A DNA stretch of 64,000 nt from Rhizophagus clarus (lineage: Eukaryota > Glomeromycota > Glomeromycetes > Glomerales > Glomeraceae). The stretch is taken from positions 1,116,001 through 1,180,000 of the forward strand of contig BLAL01000278.1 of the NCBI GenBank assembly GCA_015698045.1, given 5' to 3'. The first letter of the stretch is position 1, and every line of letters starts with the position of its first letter. This document shows, piece by piece, positions 58,683 to 64,000 of the stretch. A program made the position numbers and the translations under genes. The notes under the pieces were generated by a model. It worked only from the letters and a program-made list of their open reading frames with translations, was not told the DNA's origin and did not search any database.

Positions 58683-59506
58683 TAGGACCTGAGTAATTTG
58701 TAAACTCAATAAATTTAATAATTATAAAATCATCTTTTTTTACAACCATCTAATACAAATACCAAGTATCTGCATTTTTCTTAACGTGAAAAATTCTTTG
58801 AAGTACGCATGCTATAGTTGTGATGTGCAACTTGTGTATCAATATGATTAAAAATAATAACAAACACGAAAAACCTTTTTGTGATTATTGCATTCAGTTG
58901 TTAATCATTTTTCAATTTTTTTTTGCTCATGTATTCATTTCAGATTGAAAGATGGAATGTTGAACTGAATTTCATCGTTACTGTAAAAAAAGTTTTAAAA
59001 AATCTTTATTCAATTACATAATAAAAAGGTAGTAGAATTCTTATTATGAAACTGCATATGAAGTTTAAAAATAAATTTTACTCGTTTCACTATATAAATA
59101 TATTTAAAAAAATTACAAAGTGCAATAAAATAAACAATTTCATCATCTTTTTTTTTATAATTGATATTTTAAGGTTATTTATACCAATTGACTAATAAGC
59201 AAAAAAATTTAAAAAATATAAAAAAACAAAAATAGATAATACAATGGATAATCCATTAAGATATTTTGGATGTTAATTTTATTAAATTAAATATTCAAAA
59301 TAATCATGAATTTACAAATTTATGAATATATAGTTGGTTAAAAAAAGTAATAATTTCAAGGATAGAACAACATCCGATCCAGTGGAACGAACTTGAACCA
59401 AAAAAAAACTATTTTTATTAATTTGACAATGTGCGTAGATCTATGCTAAAAGTTCAGTGAATGTTTATTTCCAAAAAAAGCCTATGATCGAAAAAAGAAC
59501 AAAAAT

Positions 59507-59745
59507 CAGGCGCACCTGCCGTAATTTGCCACAACTGCCGCAATCAGGCACCTAAAAATAAGCGCAACTGTCGCAATCAGGAGCAACTGCCACATTTTGG
59601 CGCCTTAGGCGCCTAAAAACCAGGCGCATCCTGCGCATTAGGCGCCTAAAAACTAGGTGTACCTGCCGCACTCAGGCGCCTAAAAACAGGCGCACCTGCC
59701 GCACTTAGCGCATCAGGCGCCTAAAAACAGGCGCACCTGCCGCAA
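59507..59745. repeat. GC-rich array at the right end of the foldback element
   Basis: Inverted counterpart of 56246-56482 (units such as GGCGCCTAAAAACAGGCGCA). Unit order differs slightly between the two ends, so the arrays changed after the arms formed. Confidence 0.85.
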
Positions 59746-59787
59746 AATATGGCACACTTTTGTCTTGGATGGCTTGCCATAATTTTT

Positions 59788-60149
59788 ACAAAAAACGGCC
59801 AACAAATGCTTATTTGTGTGTTAATTTGTGTGTTAATGAATGAAAGAAATTCAAGATTGATAAGAAAATCTAGGACTCCGAAAATATTAAGTTAAAAAAA
59901 ATCAGATAGTATTAAAATTCTTTTGTAATATTATAATTCCTTTCTTTGTTATTATAAAAAACATTTTTGGAAAATAAAATTTTAACGAAATTCCCGTTTG
60001 TGACGCAAAAAAAAATTATTTTTTCTTATAAAATATGCTCGAAATCTGAAATATCCAACATCAAAATTGTTTGTTAATAAAGAAAAATTATTGCGATATA
60101 AAATATAAAACAAATTAATTTTAGTAATTAGATCCAAAGAATCTCATTA
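59788..60149. other. Upstream region of the five-exon gene
   Basis: About 360 bp, AT-rich, with no recognised promoter motif. Confidence 0.45.
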
Positions 60150-62337
60150 ATGGCTTCCAAAACTTATCAAGGTATTTGTTTTTTTTTTTTTTATAAAGAT
60201 GCAAATAAGTTTTATAATTAAGTGCTAAAAGCGAACTAAAATCGTGGTATAATTAAGAAACTTCTAGTCGATACGAAGAAACCACATTGAATCAATGGAC
60301 CGGGTCGTCAAATACAAGGAATAACTACTCTAAATCATCATTTGCTAATAATGGCAGCAATGGTATTAATGGTAGTAATGGTATTGGTAGTTTTCATAAA
60401 ACGGAGGTAAATTATTAACCTAATTCTGCTTGCTTGTCTTTTCAAAGTTGAACTTTATATTAAGTTGAAAATTTTTATATCAGGAATATTCAAACCGTCT
60501 TGACCTTTCTTTAAATGAAATTCAAAATTTAAGCCAAATTATCAGAAAACATCGCTCTATAAACCCCCAAATTGTGTTTATTGGAAGAAAGGATTCTGGT
60601 GAAATTAATATGGAAAGCCTTCTCTCGTATCTTAACCTTCAAAATTATTTGCAAATCAATATTGAACTTCAAAAAAACGAAGATAACAATAGTAAATTTG
60701 TGGAAGCTTTGATTAGATCGTTGGTTGAAGTTTTTCCCAAATTATCTTTGATTCAATTTAAACTTGAAAGTTCATCTGAAAACGTGAGTATAATATTATT
60801 TTTTGAAATTTTTTTTTTTCTCATATAATGGGTTTTAAATATTTAAATTTGTTATTTGTTAGGAACATAATGAATTGTATTTTACTACTAATACTACCAG
60901 CGCTGATTATGCCCAAAAAATGATTGGGTTCTTAAAATCTGAATGTGGCGTATCTGATGAAAAAGCAAATTTATCGGTTTGGCGGGTATCAAAGGTTTGT
61001 ACATGAATTTTCATGAAAATTAAATATTTTATTTAGTTGTTACGATATATTACATTTATTATACTTTGCTTATTTAGAATTCTTCATCACGTGATTTATA
61101 TTTTTCCCGTAACGAAAAAGATGATCAAATTAAATCCTTTAGAAAGGTTTATGAATATATTGATATCGAGTTGAAAAAAAATTTGACAGAAGAAAATTTG
61201 ATGCCAGATTCTGCTCGGTATGAAGAAAATTCTAGTCAATATACTAATAATTATACTTCTTCAACTACTACTACCACCACCACCAACATTTCGTCTTCTG
61301 TTAAAAAATCTTGTTGGTCGGTTGCTAAAGAAACTTTCGATGCTCAACTATGTCGAATTGAGTATTCCAAAGATGATGAAACATATGGAATTGTTTATAC
61401 TCATAGGATCACAGTTCAAGTTACTAGTGCACAACGCGAACATATAATTCAAAGCCTTAAATTAAATGTTCTTAGTAGTGATACTTCTGATATATGCTCA
61501 ATTCAAGAAGACGATGGTTATTTTTCTGAGATACATGATATAATCCTTGCACATCTTAAGATTCAATCAATTGATGAAGCCATTGAAGGTCTTACTTTCT
61601 TCGTTGGATTGAAAGATTTTGAATTGAAAAATTTTGAATTAGAAGACTCTCAGAATTATTTAATTTTGAAATCTTTAAGGGATTGCGATGCATTAGTTTG
61701 GAAAACCGCATTTGTTATGAAATATTTAGAAAAGGTTTTAGATGAGCAACAAAGTGAGTGGGAATACGCTTATGAAAGAGGAAATGAGTGGATACGTGAA
61801 CAACTTAGAGACGAATATATGGAACAATGTAGGGAATTATTGCTTTTTGCCAGTGAGGAATATTTGATTAAAAAGGGTATAGAAGTTCACAATTCTCTGA
61901 GGAAAAAAATTACATACAGCTTTAAAGTAGAAGAAAATACAATTGAAACTTTCAAGGAAACACTTGATAGAACCACCACCAATGAAGAAGATATCAATGA
62001 ACTAATTAATTCTCAAAGAAGTGATGGTTATTTTGAATGTAATGTATTAGCTTATGGGTCATTTAAAATTCCACTCTCTGATAGGCAAATTGAAACTCTT
62101 AGAATATTTGCTGACAGATTATGTTTAAGGCGTCTTGATAAAAAGGTGTGGATTTCTTCATTGGTTATTATTTTTTTCGAAGAAATTTTAGGTGAACATA
62201 GAGCTGAATGGGAATCAGCTTATGATAGTGCAAAGGAGTGGATTAGCCGAAAAGTAAGGAATTCTAAGTATGAAAGGGAATTACGTGATGCTTGTACAGA
62301 ATATTTACATAAAAAATGTTTCGATTATTTGGTTTAA
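60150..62337 (+). CDS. Intact five-exon host gene, 620 aa, two copies of a vault/VIT-like C-terminal module
   Basis: Exons 60150-60171, 60258-60406, 60484-60783, 60863-60994 and 61078-62337. All borders are GT-AG and in phase, the total is 1863 nt and there is no internal stop. The start ATG 60150 (MASKTYQ) is the only one that keeps the frame into exon 2. After an Asn/Gly/Ser-rich leader comes an uncharacterised N-terminal domain (60484-60994) and a Thr-rich linker (TTTTTTT). Two related modules follow (about 61480-61810 and 61990-62270). Each has a QxxDGYF start, a (A/K)VWxxxxVxxxxEx(I/V)LxE centre and a EWExAYxxxxEWI end. This resembles the C-terminal domain of VIT/vault-inter-alpha-type proteins. 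No enzyme motif, signal peptide or membrane segment. Function unknown; the second module suggests internal duplication. Confidence 0.8.
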
Positions 62338-63379
62338 CTTATCCTAAACTTCACGTCTTGCAATGGATCATTTAATTTTTATCGAAATAAGGGTGAGACG
62401 TTAGATTAAGGTATTAGGGTAAGAATGTTAGATTTATTGAAATTATTTTTTTTAAATATTTGTGAAATTTTTTGTTTAAATAAAAAATTTTAAGTAATAA
62501 TTGATTGAACACGAGCCCGTATTCTTTATCGTGGGTGTGATAAACTGTCGTTAAATTTGGCGCGCAAAAATATTGTCTAAGACTTATTGTTATTAATTCA
62601 TAAGGCATTATACATAAATTTTATGATAAGTATAGCAGCATAAAATTGCGAGAAATTAAAATTGGGTATGATACGAAATCCAAAAACTCAAAGTCTCGAC
62701 ATAAAATCCCGAAAATAAAAAACGTTAATCGGTAATAAACGGAACAGAAGAAACTGAAATCCTGATGAAAGAGAGTTTTTTTAACATTCTCTTTGATAGT
62801 ATTTTTTAGGTTACTTAATATTTTTTTTCTTTTTTTTTTTTCAGATAGCCTATGTAATAATATGTAACGCAAAATATAGATATGTGCATGTTGTTTTTAT
62901 ATACGTTTTTTTTTGTTACTTTTTATGTTTGTTACATTTTTTAGAAGTAAGTTAAGTGAAAAGAATTATTTTTTTTTCCTTTTTTTTTTACGCCGATTTC
63001 ATGATTATCATAAAAAGAGAACAAGAGTTCAGTAAAAAAAATATACATAATTTGAGAATTGGATTCAAAATAACTGATACTTATTAGTCCGGAGTGTAAC
63101 GAAGGACTATATATTTTTATGCAAAGGTCACACAAAATGTCTGTCTGTCAAACTCCGGACTTAACAAACCGTTCCCTAGTGATTATCACATTATCGCCGT
63201 TTTCAGAAATACCTGACCATAATACAATATAAAAAAAAAAATCTTAAAACTTGCGATTTTGTTACACATTTTATTTATCACTTATTTATTTTAGCTTAAG
63301 GGCAAATTTTGCTTGACGATTTTAAATTTCATGATTTAAACTTACTAATTAATAAAAGAAATATCTTGTTTCTTACTTC
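62338..63379. other. Gene-free stretch downstream of the five-exon gene
   Basis: About 1 kb of AT-rich DNA with poly-T runs (62820-62842, 62968-62990). Minus-strand open frames here are T-run artefacts. Nothing else seen. Confidence 0.5.
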
Positions 63380-63590
63380 AAAATATTACAGGCGTATAAC
63401 TACCTCTAATGAGGGGAGTTGCTAAAAGCCGGCTGGATTGCGTGGTTCACCAAAGGTGGGGGACGGAATAGTGTATAGTGTCTAAGTTTGTGCGATTTAA
63501 CTTAATCTGCTTGTACCCCGTTTCCTATGTATCTAAGTCGTCATTCTTAAATAAATAAATAAATAAATAAATTAAAATAAATAAATGACT
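63380..63590 (+). mobile_element. Possible short retroelement (SINE or LINE 3' end) with AAAT tail
   Basis: A ~170-bp block of clearly higher GC content (GCCGGCTGGATTGCGTGGTT, GGTGGGGGACGGAATAGTG) is followed by (AAAT)n at about 63550-63590. A GC-rich body plus a simple-repeat tail is the shape of a SINE or a 5'-truncated LINE. I found no certain pol III boxes or target duplication. Confidence 0.4.
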
Positions 63591-64000
63591 CCAAATACTT
63601 TTTTTTGAAATTTTCCGCAAAATACAACAAAAAATTGCAATCTGATTGGTGCACGTGCAAAATCAGCTGACATATTTGTTTACATGACATTCACATGTTC
63701 ACGTATTTTAGCCGAATGGAAAAGCTTAACTCAATTGATAAATTTAATGGTTGTAAATAAATAATAACATGACATAATGAATTAAACATCTAATAGAAAT
63801 TTATCGATATCTATCATCTAATATATCAACGTAACGATAACGATATAATATATAGTTAGGATTAGGATAATTTTTATTAATTCGTGAGAATCAGTGAAAA
63901 CTACTAATATATTTTGGAGAATTAATTTTGCACATTAATTATCCTTGATTGACTGATCGCGTTTAACTCACCGACAATCATCTTGCCGATAGTAATTTCA
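63591..64000. other. Gene-free stretch at the end of the window
   Basis: About 400 bp, nothing recognised. Confidence 0.5.

Larger units (their letters stand above)
56207..59781. mobile_element. Foldback element, 3.6 kb, ~1.1 kb arms with GC-rich ends
   Basis: The left arm (56207 to ~57302) and right arm (~58683 to 59781) are inverted copies: both outer ends read TATGGCAAGCC, and long stretches such as TGGATTATCCATTGTATTAT match exactly in reverse. The outer ~250 bp of each arm is an array of AGGCGCC/GCGCCTG motifs. ATTTTT lies at both outer borders (56201-56206 and 59782-59787), a possible 6-bp target duplication but in AT-rich DNA. The 1.38 kb centre has no gene. This is the structure of a nonautonomous foldback or long-TIR element. 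Confidence 0.82.

Overview
The window looks like a piece of a very AT-rich, repeat-dense fungal nuclear genome. It is most likely an arbuscular mycorrhizal fungus such as Rhizophagus or another Glomeromycotina. The reasons are short GT-AG introns (mostly 65-100 bp), Crinkler-header, BTB/BACK and HSPA12-type Hsp70 genes (families I know to be expanded there), and several transposon classes lying on top of one another. No rRNA, tRNA or CRISPR array was seen. The species assignment is inference.

Layout. (1) 1-958: purine-rich, gene-free DNA. (2) 962-4972: a 4 kb DNA transposon (element A) with a six-exon DDE-like transposase. (3) 5631-21756: a 16 kb Polinton/Maverick-like element with ~1.14 kb terminal inverted repeats (TIRs). 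It carries protein-primed family B DNA polymerase, retroviral-type integrase, a Gag-CCHC-retropepsin-like gene and two small genes. Its polymerase gene is split by hAT1 (7483-13831), which carries an extra four-exon Arg/His-rich gene and is itself split by a 1.56 kb retrotransposed ORF fragment (12241-13796). (4) 21894-36128: a host gene on the minus strand, split by a full-length ~8.7 kb non-LTR retrotransposon (22655-35774). That LINE is split by element B (27216-31638), a DNA transposon with a TTAA target duplication. (5) about 36860-42129: an HSPA12-like Hsp70 gene on the minus strand, split by a nearly intact hAT (hAT2, 38806-41856). (6) 42.1-52 kb: a tandem repeat, a Gln/Asn-rich ORF and a cluster bounded by diverged inverted repeats (a Crinkler-NYN nuclease fusion, a coiled-coil pseudogene, a BTB/BACK pseudogene). 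(7) 53.2-55.3 kb: a hairpin-forming minisatellite. (8) 56207-59781: a foldback element with GC-rich ends. (9) 60150-62337: an apparently intact five-exon host gene. (10) 63.4 kb: a possible short retroelement with an AAAT tail.

Insertion boundaries could be set because the target-site duplications are exact: TTAA for B, TATACAAT for hAT1, GCATAAAG for hAT2, 19 bp for the LINE and 20 bp for the ORF fragment. In four cases the interrupted reading frame continues on the far side of the insertion. This gives a relative chronology. The outer, older elements (A, Polinton, LINE) and the old host genes carry many in-frame stops. Nearly all of these stops are one C-to-T or G-to-A change from Trp, Gln or Arg codons, with few frameshifts. 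The nested, younger elements (hAT1, hAT2, B) have no such stops. That points to cytosine-deamination decay of silenced DNA. The best candidates for something undescribed are the Polinton-like element with a Gag-protease module, the Crinkler-NYN fusion, and elements A and B.
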